Source of the DNA: Aliihoeflea aestuarii
GTDB lineage: Bacteria; Pseudomonadota; Alphaproteobacteria; Rhizobiales; Rhizobiaceae
DNA: 64,000 nucleotides
Assembly: GCF_024105665.1 (NCBI RefSeq)
Contig: NZ_JAAAMK010000004.1
Span: 124,001-188,000 of the forward strand
Direction: 5' to 3'
This document shows positions 24,862 through 33,720 of the stretch, piece after piece. The position numbers and the translations under genes are program-made. The notes beneath the pieces are model-generated. The model worked only from the letters and a program-made list of their open reading frames with translations. It did no database searches and was not told the origin of the DNA. How positions within the stretch are numbered: position 1 is the first letter of the stretch; every line of letters starts with the position of its first letter.

Positions 24862-26373
24862 TCAGACCGCCTCGCGGTTCATGACCCACGTTCCGGCATT
24901 CTTCAGGATCAGGTCCGGCTCCGCATATTGCTCGCGCAAAAGGCGCTCGTAGAGAGCCGCTTCCGCTTCGCGATCGAGCGGCGCATCGGTGCCTTCGAGC
25001 ATCCGCAAGGCGTCGGCGAGCGCATCCACCGTTCCCGAACCTTCGTCGAACTGCGCCTTCTTTCGCCAAACGAGATCGTGCGGCAGGAGGTCCGCGCAGG
25101 CTTTGCGCAATATCCACTTTTCCGTCGTCGGCCCGGTGCTGTCAGCAGCGCCCGCTTCGGTGCGTCGCAGCTTCAGGGTGGCGGGGATCGACTGCGCGAA
25201 GGCGATCAGCTCGCGATCGAGGAACGGCGTGCGCGCTTCGAGGCTCTCGGCCATGGTGATGCGGTCGACGCGCTGGAGATTGATGTTGTGCATGGTGCCG
25301 AGCGCGCGTGTCAGTTCATCTGCCAGCGCCCGCGGACGGTCCACATAGGCATGGTGATAGGTGTAGCCGGCGAAAAGCTCGTCGGCGCCCTCGCCCGTCA
25401 GCACGGCCTTCACATGGCGGCGCGCCAGCTTCGCGGCGAAATGGGTGGGCACGGCGCTGCGCACGAGATCGACGTCGGCGCTTTCCAGATGATAGATCAC
25501 ATGCGGCAGTACGTCGGCGATGTCGCGCGCGGTGAAGGCGTGCTCGAAATGCTCCGATCCGATGTGGTCGGCCACGCGGCGCGCGGCGATCAAGTCGGGG
25601 CTGCCGGCAAGGCCGACCGAAAACGTCTTCAGGCGACGCGGCGATTTCTGCATCGCCAGAGCCGCGATGATGGAACTGTCGAGCCCGCCCGACAGAAACG
25701 AGCCGATTTCGACATCGGCGACCATCCATTTGGCCACCGCCGCTTGGAGAACCAGGCGTAGCTCCCGCCAAATCTTTTCTTCGTCGAGGCCGGGCTCGCA
25801 AGCCGCCGCGCCATGCGGGCGGCGATACCACTGGCGGGTCCCATCGCGGCTGTCGACAAGCCCGCCCGGCGGGATGGCTTCCACGCTGTCCACCTTGAGA
25901 CCGTCGAACGCCTTGAGTTCGGACGCGAAGGCCATGCCCTCGCCCACCCGCGCGACATAAAGCGGCTTGATGCCGAGCGGGTCGCGCGCGGCGATCATGC
26001 ACCCCTCCGTCGCAAGCACGAAGGCGAACATGCCGTCGAGACGATCGACCCAGCGCGGCGCACCTGAGCGAAACAGATGCAGCACGGTCTCGCTGTCGCT
26101 GCGGGTCTGGAACAGGTCTTCGCCGAGCATCGCGCGCAGATCGGCATAATTGTAGATTTCGCCATTGACCACGAGCATGTGGTCACCCTGATGGATCGGT
26201 TGCGCACCGTCCTCGGTACCGATGATCGACAGACGGCAATGCGCCATGACGACAGGCGCGTTGCCTAACCGCGTCACCTGTACGGCATCGGGTCCGCGAT
26301 GGCCGATCTTCGCGATCATCCGGGCGGCAAGCGCCTCGTCGCCGAAGTTCCACAAACAGACAAATCCGCACAT
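24862..26373 (-). CDS. asnB: Asparagine synthase (glutamine-hydrolysing), AsnB type
   Basis: This enzyme makes asparagine from aspartate, ATP and glutamine. The N-terminal glutaminase domain starts with MCGFV, so Cys2 is the nucleophile once Met is removed, and shows HRGPDA, CRLSI and VNGEIYN. The C-terminal synthetase domain carries the pyrophosphate-binding loop SGGLDSSI, VLTGEGADELFAGYTYH and the substrate segment SLEARTPFLD. At 503 residues it is the shorter AsnB form without long C-terminal additions. I set the start at 26373 because Cys must be second. A longer frame upstream would block that. It stands alone, with its own promoter region before the TauE gene. Confidence 0.93.
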   Translation of the reverse strand: MCGFVCLWNFGDEALAARMIAKIGHRGPDAVQVTRLGNAPVVMAHCRLSIIGTEDGAQPIHQGDHMLVVNGEIYNYADLRAMLGEDLFQTRSDSETVLHLFRSGAPRWVDRLDGMFAFVLATEGCMIAARDPLGIKPLYVARVGEGMAFASELKAFDGLKVDSVEAIPPGGLVDSRDGTRQWYRRPHGAAACEPGLDEEKIWRELRLVLQAAVAKWMVADVEIGSFLSGGLDSSIIAALAMQKSPRRLKTFSVGLAGSPDLIAARRVADHIGSEHFEHAFTARDIADVLPHVIYHLESADVDLVRSAVPTHFAAKLARRHVKAVLTGEGADELFAGYTYHHAYVDRPRALADELTRALGTMHNINLQRVDRITMAESLEARTPFLDRELIAFAQSIPATLKLRRTEAGAADSTGPTTEKWILRKACADLLPHDLVWRKKAQFDEGSGTVDALADALRMLEGTDAPLDREAEAALYERLLREQYAEPDLILKNAGTWVMNREAV

Positions 26374-26546
26374 AAGCTCAATTCCTTTATTTCCGGTTGC
26401 CGCCAAATTGACGCCGCTTTTGTGGCATCGCTAGCAATTTAGCGACATTTTCGAAGATATCGCGTATCGGCCCCCATAGCGGGGTTGTGCCGAGCCAGTC
26501 GCAGTTCCCGGTCGCGATATTGCCCTCGCGCTGATAGACGGAAGCG

Positions 26547-27293
26547 ATGTTCGACTTCACCACGCTCGCTATCGCCTTCCTTTGCCTCGCCGCTGGCGGC
26601 GTGCTGAAAGGGGCGACCGGTGCCGGAGCGCCAGTCATCGCCGTCCCTGCACTGGCCATGATGTTCGACGTGCGCTTCGCAGTCGTCGTGATGATGATGC
26701 CCAATCTCCTGACGAATATCTTGCAGGCGTGGCGCTTTCGCGGATCGCAACTGGCCGGATCGTTCGTCTGGCTATTCGCCATTGCCGGAGCGGTCGGCGC
26801 GGTCATCGGAACGATGATGCTGGCTGTGTTTCCCGCCGACTATCTGTCGCTTCTGGTCGCGTTCGGCGTCTTCGCCTATATCGCGAGCCGCCTCATGCGG
26901 CCGGACTGGATGATCGGCCTCGATCTCGCGCGGCGTCTCAGCATTCCAGTCGGTGTCGTCGCCGGCGTTCTCCAAGGCGCATCGGGCGTTTCCGCGCCCG
27001 TATCGTTGACTTTTCTCAACGCGATGCGGCTTGACCGGCCGATTTTCATCTCGACCGTCTCGATTTTCTTCGTTGCCATGACGCTTACGCAGGTGCCTGC
27101 CCTTGCGGTCACCGGGATCATGACATGGCAGGGCATGGCGATCTCGTTCGCCGCCATGCTGCCGATCCTGGCGTTCATGCCCGTCGGATCGGCACTAGCG
27201 CAGCGCTTTTCCAAAGAGACGTTCGACCGTGTGATCCTCGCCTTCCTCGCCGCACTGGCGCTGAAGATCATCTACGATTTCACAACGAGGTAG
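26547..27293 (+). CDS. TauE/SafE-family anion exporter
   Basis: This inner-membrane protein of 248 residues has about eight helices. The first helix contains AAGGVLKGATGAGAPVIAVP and the mid-protein repeat has VAGVLQGASGVSAPVSLTFL, the paired glycine-rich motifs of the TauE/SafE (DUF81) family. Members export sulfite, sulfoacetate or other organosulfur anions and often accompany sulfonate catabolism, but no such genes are adjacent. It ends 6 bases before the stop of the convergent SDR gene. Confidence 0.88.
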   Translation: MFDFTTLAIAFLCLAAGGVLKGATGAGAPVIAVPALAMMFDVRFAVVVMMMPNLLTNILQAWRFRGSQLAGSFVWLFAIAGAVGAVIGTMMLAVFPADYLSLLVAFGVFAYIASRLMRPDWMIGLDLARRLSIPVGVVAGVLQGASGVSAPVSLTFLNAMRLDRPIFISTVSIFFVAMTLTQVPALAVTGIMTWQGMAISFAAMLPILAFMPVGSALAQRFSKETFDRVILAFLAALALKIIYDFTTR

Positions 27294-27299
27294 CGCGCT

Positions 27300-28046
27300 T
27301 CAGATCGTACGGCCGCCATCGACCTCGAGGATGACGCCGGTGATGAACTCCGCTTCGTCCGACGCAAGATAGAGACACGCATTGGCGATGTCCCTCGGCG
27401 TCGACATGCGCCCGAGCGGGATGGTCGAGACGAACTTCGCCCGGTTCTCCGGCGTGTCCTCGACGCCCATGAACGACGAAAGCAAACCGGTCGCACCCAT
27501 CACGGGCGCGATGCAGTTGACGCGAATCTTGTCGGGCGCGAGTTCCACCGCCATCGACCGCGACATAAGGTTCACCGCGCCCTTGGTGGAATTGTACCAG
27601 GTCAGGCCCGGGCGCGGCCTTATGCCCGCCGTCGAGCCGATATTGATGACGACGCCCCCGCCCTGCGCGCGCATGACCGGCACGGCCGCGTTGGTCATGT
27701 GAAAGATCGACTTGACGTTGATCGCATAGACCTTGTCGAATTCGTCTTCCGTGACCTCGAGCATCGGCTTGTTGCGATGCGTCCAGCCGGCATTGTTGAC
27801 GACGATGTCGAGCCGTCCGTTCTGCGTTGCGGTTTCGACGGCGCGGCGAATATCCTGCGCCTTCGTCACGTCGCCGCCAATCGCGACCGCACTGTCGCCG
27901 CAGGCTTTCGCCTGCGCCTTCGCACCATCTTCATTCAGATCCATGATCGTGACCCGCGCGCCTTCGCGGGCAAATGTCGCCGCGATCTCCGCGCCGAAAC
28001 CCGACGCACCGCCCGTCACCAATGCCGTCTTTCCCTCAAGCCGCAT
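27300..28046 (-). CDS. SDR-family NAD(P)-dependent oxidoreductase
   Basis: This is a classical short-chain dehydrogenase of 248 residues. The cofactor loop is TGGASGFGAE, an Asp after strand 2 (VTIMDLNED) favours NAD(H), the NNAG motif is present, and the active site is Ser in INIGSTAG with YNSTKG. The C-terminus GVILEVDGGRTI is typical. The closest well-known relatives by pattern are 3-oxoacyl-ACP reductase-like and glucose dehydrogenase-like enzymes, which does not settle the substrate. It follows the aldehyde dehydrogenase gene by 28 bases, so an alcohol-to-acid pathway is plausible. Confidence 0.9.
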   Translation of the reverse strand: MRLEGKTALVTGGASGFGAEIAATFAREGARVTIMDLNEDGAKAQAKACGDSAVAIGGDVTKAQDIRRAVETATQNGRLDIVVNNAGWTHRNKPMLEVTEDEFDKVYAINVKSIFHMTNAAVPVMRAQGGGVVINIGSTAGIRPRPGLTWYNSTKGAVNLMSRSMAVELAPDKIRVNCIAPVMGATGLLSSFMGVEDTPENRAKFVSTIPLGRMSTPRDIANACLYLASDEAEFITGVILEVDGGRTI

Positions 28047-28074
28047 GCAATTCCTCCCTTTCGATGATGCTTGG

Positions 28075-29553
28075 TCAGTCGTGTTTGACGACCATGGTCC
28101 GCAAGGCAGACAAATCCTTCAGGGCCTCGAAGCCCTTCTCCCGGCCGTGGCCCGATTTCTTCATGCCGCCGAACGGCAGTTCGATCCCGCCGCCCGCGCC
28201 ATAGGCGTTGACGAAGACCTGACCGGCGCGAATCTTCCGCCCGACCCGCATGGCGCGGTTGGCGTTCTGCGTCCATACGCCAGCGACCAGGCCGTAGTCG
28301 GTGCCGTTCGCCAGCGCGACCGCGTCGGCCTCATCCTCGAACGGGATGACGGAGAGGACCGGGCCGAAGACCTCGTCACGCGCCAGCGCATTGTCGCGCG
28401 GCACATGGCCGAACATTTTCGGCGCGACGTAGAAGCCGCCCTCCGGCACGTCCTTCGCGACACTGCCTTGCGCAATGATCTCGATACCGTCGCTGTCCGC
28501 ATTGTGACAGAAGCGCTCGACGCGTCGCTTTTGCCCTGCATTGATGACCGGGCCGAGATCGAGGTCCATTTCCGGCGTTCCGGCTTGAAGCTTCGCGAAG
28601 CGCTCAGCAACCGTACCGACGATGCGATCGTAAGCCGATTTCTCGACCAGAAGTCGCGATCCGGCCGAACAGGTTTGTCCCGCATTCTGGACGATGGCGT
28701 TCACCAGCGACGGCAGCGCGGCGTCGAGATCGACATCGCCGAACACCACCTGCGGCGACTTGCCGCCAAGCTCCAGCGTGCAGCCGATATGGTTCTTCGC
28801 CGCCGCGATCTGCACCATGGTTCCGACTTCCGGACTGCCGGTGAAGGACAGGAAGTCGAAGCCGGGATGCGCGGTCAGCGCTGCGCCAGCGTCCTCGCCG
28901 AGGCCCGGCACGATGTTGATCGCGCCTTCGGGAAAACCGGCTTCGACGGCGAGTTCCGCCAGACGCAACGGCGTCAGGCACGCGTCTTCGGCCGGCTTCA
29001 TCACGGTCGCATTGCCCATGGCGAGCGCCGGTCCGAGCGTGCGGCCAAACATCTGCGCGGGATAGTTCCAAGGGATGATCTGGCCGGTGACCCCGTGCGG
29101 CACGCGCTCCGTCAGCGCCAGATAGCCGTTGAGGAACGGGATCGTCTCGCCATGAACCTTGTCGGCCGCGCCGCCGTAGAACTCGAAATAGCGGGCGCAG
29201 GACACGATGTCGGCGCGCGCCTGCTTCAACGGCTTGCCGGTGTCGAGCGCCTCCAGCGCGGTGAGTTCGTCCGCATGGTCCTCGATGAGGCGCGACAGCC
29301 TGGTGAGCAGACGGCCGCGCTCGACGGCCGTGAGCTTGCCCCATGCGCCGTCCTCGAACGCGCGGCGGGCCGCCTGATAGGCGCGGTCGATGTCGTCCGC
29401 ATTGCCGGCGGCGATCCTCGCCACGACCGCGCCGGTCGCCGGCGCGATCACGTCGATCGTCTTTTCGCTCGGGCTCGGCGTCCATTCGTTGTCGATGAAG
29501 ACGCCCTTGGCCGCGATGACGCTTCCCGTTTCGAGCCTGTTTTGAATATTCAT
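28075..29553 (-). CDS. NAD(P)-dependent aldehyde dehydrogenase
   Basis: This 492-residue enzyme oxidises an aldehyde to the acid. The catalytic Glu is in LELGGKSPQVVF and the catalytic Cys in GQTCSAGSR. GQIIPWNYPAQM and FTGSPEVG form the cofactor-binding site, and the C-terminus has the usual LPFGGMKKSGHGREKG. The pattern resembles betaine- or gamma-aminobutyraldehyde-type dehydrogenases. It is upstream of, and probably cotranscribed with, the SDR gene. The 210 bases upstream up to the sugar dehydrogenase gene hold no gene I can see. Confidence 0.93.
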   Translation of the reverse strand: MNIQNRLETGSVIAAKGVFIDNEWTPSPSEKTIDVIAPATGAVVARIAAGNADDIDRAYQAARRAFEDGAWGKLTAVERGRLLTRLSRLIEDHADELTALEALDTGKPLKQARADIVSCARYFEFYGGAADKVHGETIPFLNGYLALTERVPHGVTGQIIPWNYPAQMFGRTLGPALAMGNATVMKPAEDACLTPLRLAELAVEAGFPEGAINIVPGLGEDAGAALTAHPGFDFLSFTGSPEVGTMVQIAAAKNHIGCTLELGGKSPQVVFGDVDLDAALPSLVNAIVQNAGQTCSAGSRLLVEKSAYDRIVGTVAERFAKLQAGTPEMDLDLGPVINAGQKRRVERFCHNADSDGIEIIAQGSVAKDVPEGGFYVAPKMFGHVPRDNALARDEVFGPVLSVIPFEDEADAVALANGTDYGLVAGVWTQNANRAMRVGRKIRAGQVFVNAYGAGGGIELPFGGMKKSGHGREKGFEALKDLSALRTMVVKHD

Positions 29554-29765
29554 CGGAACGCTCCTCCACGTTTCACGCCTGCCGCGTCGTCAGGCTATCG
29601 GCTGGTCAAAAACTCAGCAAGGCCCGGACATTGGACCAAGCCCGAGCCTTCCCCAAGGTCGGATAAATCAAACGTGATCCGATGCAACACAATCCCCCCG
29701 GTGTCGTTGGGAACCGAGCGCCGCGCCTGATGCGGCTATTTCAGTTCAGACTTCGAGGAGTTTCG

Positions 29766-31067
29766 ATGTTCAAGATCACACGGGTACTGCTTACCTCCAC
29801 GATCCTGTCGGTGGGCCTTGCCGCAGCGCCGGCCATGGCGCAATCGACGGGTGACGACTCGCCGCTGGACCATGTCGACGGCGTCCCGCCGGCAGAAGGT
29901 GACGAGGCAACCGCAGTCGGCGAACCTGTCGAGACCGAAGAGGCCAACGCGCCCGATCAGGAACCGGCCTTCCCCGAACAGACCCGCGCGCCGCAGCCGG
30001 CCGAAATGCCCGAAGTCGCCGTCGACGAAGTTGCCAGTGGCCTGCCGCATCTGTGGGCGATGGAGTTCATGCCGGACGGGCGCATGCTGGTCACCGCCAA
30101 GGACGGCGCGATGCATATCGTCTCCGCCGAAGGCGAAGCCGGGCCTGAAATCGACGGCGTGCCGGAAGTCGATTCGGCTGGACAGGGCGGCCTCCTCGAT
30201 GTCGCGCTCGCGCCCGACTTCGAAAGTTCGGGCCGCATCTTCTTCTCGTTCTCCGAACCGCGCGACGATGGCAACGGTACGTCCGTCGCGTCCGCAACGC
30301 TGGTGACCGACGAAGAGAACGGTGGCGCGCTCGAAGACGTCACCGTGATCTTCCAGCAGATGCCGAGCTATGACGGCGACAAGCATTTCGGCTCGCGCCT
30401 CGTCGTATCCGGCGACGACGAACTCTACGTCACCGTGGGCGAGCGCTCCGACGCACCGATCCGCGAGCAGGCGCAGGATACCGAAAGCGGTCTCGGCAAT
30501 GTGTTCCGCATCAATTTCGACGGTGAGCCGATCGACGACAATCCGTTCGTCGATGGCGGCGGCCTGCCGGAAATCTGGTCCTACGGCCACCGCAACCTGC
30601 AATCGGCTGCGCTCGACGGCGAAGGCCGCCTCTGGACGGTCGAGCACGGCCCGGCCGGCGGTGACGAACTCAACATGCCCGAATCCGGCCTGAATTATGG
30701 CTGGCCGGTCATCACCTACGGTGTCGAATATTCGGGCGCCGAGGTCGGTGACGGCCAGACTGCGCAGGACGGCATGGAACAGCCCGTCTATTACTGGGAC
30801 CCGGTCATCGGCCCTTCGGGAATGGCGCTTTACGAGGGCGAGGAATTCCCCGAATGGCAGGGCGCATTCCTGATCGGCGGCCTCGTATCCACCGGCCTCG
30901 TCGTCGTCCATCTCGAAGGCGATCAGGTCGCCTATGAGGAGCGCGTGCCGCTCGAGGCGCGCATTCGCGACGTTCAGGTCGGCCCGGACGGCGCGGTCTA
31001 TGCGGTCACCGAACAGCGTGGCGGCGGCGGATCGACGATCCTGCGCGTCTCGCGTGCCGGCGACTGA
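29766..31067 (+). CDS. Periplasmic PQQ-dependent aldose sugar dehydrogenase
   Basis: This soluble six-bladed beta-propeller enzyme of 433 residues belongs to the glucose/sorbosone dehydrogenase (GSDH, Asd) family. The first 25 residues are a signal peptide ending AMA. An acidic Pro/Glu-rich linker of about 60 residues follows, and then the catalytic domain with GLPHLWAMEFMPDGRMLVT, GGLLDVALAPDF, SYGHRNLQSAAL and TVEHGPAGGDELN. Members oxidise aldoses at the cell surface using PQQ. PQQ synthesis genes are not in the window. The start at 29766 follows GAGGAG by 7 bases. A strong terminator follows. Confidence 0.9.
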   Translation: MFKITRVLLTSTILSVGLAAAPAMAQSTGDDSPLDHVDGVPPAEGDEATAVGEPVETEEANAPDQEPAFPEQTRAPQPAEMPEVAVDEVASGLPHLWAMEFMPDGRMLVTAKDGAMHIVSAEGEAGPEIDGVPEVDSAGQGGLLDVALAPDFESSGRIFFSFSEPRDDGNGTSVASATLVTDEENGGALEDVTVIFQQMPSYDGDKHFGSRLVVSGDDELYVTVGERSDAPIREQAQDTESGLGNVFRINFDGEPIDDNPFVDGGGLPEIWSYGHRNLQSAALDGEGRLWTVEHGPAGGDELNMPESGLNYGWPVITYGVEYSGAEVGDGQTAQDGMEQPVYYWDPVIGPSGMALYEGEEFPEWQGAFLIGGLVSTGLVVVHLEGDQVAYEERVPLEARIRDVQVGPDGAVYAVTEQRGGGGSTILRVSRAGD

Positions 31068-31092
31068 CAGCAGTCGGAAAATGGCTTTTTCG

Positions 31093-31120
31093 AAAGGCGG
31101 CGCTTCGGCGCCGCCTTTTT
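31093..31120 (+). terminator. Intrinsic terminator after the sugar dehydrogenase gene
   Basis: AAAGGCGGCGC and GCGCCGCCTTT pair around a TTCG tetraloop, followed by five T. It is a textbook hairpin 26 bases after the stop at 31067. Confidence 0.9.
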
Positions 31121-31174
31121 CATGAGAGGAACTGCCTGTCGGCGATGACGTTGTTCATGAAGAGGAGATGCGAA

Positions 31175-31345
31175 ATGTTCGAATCCTTCGAATGGTCTTT
31201 CGTCACCGTGCTCGCGCCGATCGTTCTGGCAGCGGCGATCGTCTACGCATTGCTGACCCGCCGCAAGATGTCGCGCACTGAGCAGGACGTGCGCGACCGC
31301 GAAACGCGCAAGCAGTATCGTGACGAAACGGATGGTGAAGTTTAG
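31175..31345 (+). CDS. Small single-span membrane protein, unknown function
   Basis: This 56-residue protein has a short acidic start (MFESFEWSF), one transmembrane helix (about residues 8-28) and a highly charged tail (TRRKMSRTEQDVRDRETRKQYRDE), probably in the cytoplasm. An AGGAG lies 7 bases before the ATG at 31175; an in-frame ATG at 31145 has none. Its stop codon lies inside the Irr-like box before bfd. Function is not recognised. Confidence 0.7.
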   Translation: MFESFEWSFVTVLAPIVLAAAIVYALLTRRKMSRTEQDVRDRETRKQYRDETDGEV

Positions 31346-31357
31346 AACGATTCCAAC
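31341..31357. promoter_or_regulatory. Irr-box-like (iron control element) site upstream of bfd-bfr
   Basis: TTTAGAA-CGA-TTCCAAC resembles the rhizobial iron control element TTTAGAA-N3-TTCTAAA, with the left half perfect and two changes in the right half. A TTGACA box follows at 31382-31387. In Rhizobiales, Irr represses bacterioferritin genes under iron limitation, so the position makes sense. The site is partly inside the last codons of the small gene at 31175-31345. Confidence 0.55.
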
Positions 31358-31564
31358 TTGATAAATTTGATCAGGTTTTCATTGACAAGCGATGCGGGAA
31401 TGCTTTTGTTAGAAGCGTGACGCCTCGTCCACGGGCGTCGACAGCGAAGTCCGGGCCTTGAACCCGGGTGAAGCGAAGGTGGCCCGCTCCTGCTCCCGGA
31501 GCCTATCCGCCAGTTGCTGCGCCTTGGCTCAAGGATCGAACTGCGAGCCCGAACGAGTGCCGGA

Positions 31565-31876
31565 ATGCTTGTCTGCCATTGCAATATCATCACGCAAAAG
31601 GAAATCGAGGCGACGATCATATCGTTGCTCGATGCCGATCCCTGGCAGCTCATCGTTCCGGCCAAGGTGTATCATACGCTCAAGCAGCGCGGCAGATGCT
31701 GCGGATGCTTTCCGAATGTGGTAGAAACGATCATCCGTGTTACGGAAGAATATCATCGCCGGTCGGTGGACACCGGCGACGAGGTCGTTACATATCTCGA
31801 CCGTGTGCGCGGTTTGCGCGGTCAATTCGGGAGCAATGCCAATGAAGGGCGATCCAAAGATCATCGAGCGGCTTAA
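31565..31876 (+). CDS. bfd: Bacterioferritin-associated ferredoxin (Bfd, [2Fe-2S])
   Basis: This small ferredoxin donates electrons to bacterioferritin so that stored ferric iron can be released. The cluster ligands are visible as Cys4 and Cys6 (VCHCN) and Cys45/Cys48 (RCCGC, with an extra Cys46). The Bfd fold core spans about residues 1-60. A tail of about 40 residues is longer than in most Bfd and runs over the start of bfr by 35 bases. The ATG at 31565 places the first CxC at the usual position. The 190 bases upstream form a leader with the Irr-like site. Confidence 0.88.
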   Translation: MLVCHCNIITQKEIEATIISLLDADPWQLIVPAKVYHTLKQRGRCCGCFPNVVETIIRVTEEYHRRSVDTGDEVVTYLDRVRGLRGQFGSNANEGRSKDHRAA

Positions 31877-32327
31877 CGAAGCCCTCTTCCTCGAACTCGG
31901 CGCGGTCAATCAGTATTGGCTGCATTACCGTCTTCTCCACGATTGGGGATATGGCAAGCTCGCCAAGAAGGAGCGCGAGGAATCCATCGAGGAGATGCAT
32001 CACGCCGACAAGCTGATCGATCGCATCATCTTCCTCGAAGGCCATCCGAACCTGCAGAAGGTCGGCCCGCTTCGCATCGGCCAGAACGTCAAGGAAGTGC
32101 TGGAAGCCGATCTCGCCGGCGAGTATGACGCCCGGAATGCTTACAAGAAGTCGCGCGAAATCTGCCATGACAAGGGCGATTACGTCACGATGAAGCTGTT
32201 CGAAGAGCTTCTGGCGGACGAAGAAGGCCATATCGATTTCCTCGAAACCCAGCTCGAACTTCTCGGCAAGCTGGGCGAGGAAAAATACGGCCAGCTCAAC
32301 GCCGAACCGGCCAACGACGCCGAATAA
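31842..32327 (+). CDS. bfr: Bacterioferritin
   Basis: This is the subunit (161 residues) of the 24-mer haem-containing iron storage shell. All ferroxidase ligands fall at the standard positions: Glu18, Glu51 and His54, with the second pair in the helix containing [10 protein letters not shown] and in [10 protein letters not shown]. The haem ligand Met52 is present. The start at 31842 has GGGAG 8 bases upstream and gives exactly this numbering. It overlaps the end of bfd, so translation of the two is linked. A terminator follows. Confidence 0.97.
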   Translation: MKGDPKIIERLNEALFLELGAVNQYWLHYRLLHDWGYGKLAKKEREESIEEMHHADKLIDRIIFLEGHPNLQKVGPLRIGQNVKEVLEADLAGEYDARNAYKKSREICHDKGDYVTMKLFEELLADEEGHIDFLETQLELLGKLGEEKYGQLNAEPANDAE

Positions 32328-32351
32328 TAGCAGCCGTTCCAGGCTTAAAGA

Positions 32352-32378
32352 GGGCGGCAGTCTGGACGCCGCCCTTTT
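32352..32378 (+). terminator. Intrinsic terminator after bfr
   Basis: GGGCGGC and GCCGCCC enclose a small inner GTC/GAC pair and are followed by TTTT, 25 bases after the bfr stop. Confidence 0.88.
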
Positions 32379-32496
32379 GAATCACATTTACGCCGCGTCT
32401 CACGCCAAGGTGAGGCGGCCCACTTCCTTGCGCGTTGACGCCGGTATTCGTCGCATGCTCAATCGAGCCCGAGAAAATTCCGGGACGGAGATGGCG

Positions 32497-33720
32497 ATGA
32501 TCGGCAGGTTTCTTGCAGCGGCGACGCTCGGCGCGGTCTTCGGGGCAAACGCGGCCCTTGCCAATCCCGATCCCGCCGACTGGGATAGCGTCAAAGAGGC
32601 TGCGCGCGGCCAGACCGTCTATTTCAACGCCTGGGGCGGCTCCGAAAACATCAATTCCTATCTCGAATGGGCGGCCGGCGAGTTGCGCGCGCATCACGGC
32701 ATCGAACTCGTCCATGTCAAGCTGGACGATACGACGAGCGCCGTTGCAAGCGTCGTCGCCGAGAAGGCCGCAGGGCGAACCGAGGGCGGCACGATCGACC
32801 TGATCTGGATCAATGGCGAGAACTTCGCCTCGATGAAGGAACAGGACCTTCTGTTCTCTCCGGGATGGGCGGAGAGCCTGCCCAATTGGCGCTATGTCGA
32901 TTTCGAGAACCAGTCGACCATCCGCACCGACTTCACCGTGCCGGTCGAGGGGCTGGAAAGCCCTTGGGGCATGGCGAAGCTGGTGTTTTTCCACGACGAA
33001 GCCGAGACGCCGGCCGACACGATGCCGGATTCGGCGGACGAACTCCTCGGCTGGGCGCGCGAGAACCCAGGACGGTTCACCTATCCGCAACCGCCGGATT
33101 TCATCGGGTCGTCCTTCATCAAGCAGATCCTGTCCGAACAGGTCGCGGACCGCTCGGTCCTGCTCGAACCGGTCGATGATGCGACCTTCGAGGACATCGC
33201 CGCGCCCGTCTTCGCCTATCTGGACGAGTTGCATCCGCTGATGTGGCGGCAGGGCCGGGCCTATCCGCAGAACTATCCGGCCATGAAGCAGCTTCTGGCC
33301 GACAACGAGGTCGACATCACCTTCGCCTTCAATCCGGCCGAAGCCTCGGCGGCCATCGCCAATGGCGAATTGCCGGACACGGTGCGCTCTTTCACCTTTT
33401 CCGGTGGCACGCTGGCCAACACGCATTTCGTGTCGATCCCCTATAATTCATCGGCAAAGGAAGGTGCGCTCGTGACTGCCGATTTCCTGCTTTCACCGCA
33501 AGCACAGGCGCGCAAGCAGGACCCGGCCATATGGGGCGACCCGACCGTGCTTTCGCTCGAAAAGCTCGACGGCGAGGATCGCGCTCGTTTCGAAGCGCTC
33601 GATCTCGGCGTCGCTACCCTGGCACCCGACGAACTCGGCCCGGCGATCGACGAGCCGCATCCAAGCTGGATGGATCGGCTCGAAGCGGAATGGCGCAAGC
33701 GCTACGGCGTCGCCAATTGA
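32497..33720 (+). CDS. ABC transporter substrate-binding protein, YnjB-like
   Basis: This periplasmic binding protein of about 407 residues belongs to the YnjB group. It has a signal peptide (AAATLGAVFGANAALA). The mature protein shows QTVYFNAWGGSENINSYLEW, GGTIDLIWINGENFASMKEQDLLF and the C-terminal LAPDELGPAIDEPHPSW seen in YnjB. The ligand has not been established for this family. ATG codons at 32491 and 32497 are both possible; GGAG is 6 bases before the second. The permease gene begins inside its stop codon. Confidence 0.88.
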   Translation: MIGRFLAAATLGAVFGANAALANPDPADWDSVKEAARGQTVYFNAWGGSENINSYLEWAAGELRAHHGIELVHVKLDDTTSAVASVVAEKAAGRTEGGTIDLIWINGENFASMKEQDLLFSPGWAESLPNWRYVDFENQSTIRTDFTVPVEGLESPWGMAKLVFFHDEAETPADTMPDSADELLGWARENPGRFTYPQPPDFIGSSFIKQILSEQVADRSVLLEPVDDATFEDIAAPVFAYLDELHPLMWRQGRAYPQNYPAMKQLLADNEVDITFAFNPAEASAAIANGELPDTVRSFTFSGGTLANTHFVSIPYNSSAKEGALVTADFLLSPQAQARKQDPAIWGDPTVLSLEKLDGEDRARFEALDLGVATLAPDELGPAIDEPHPSWMDRLEAEWRKRYGVAN

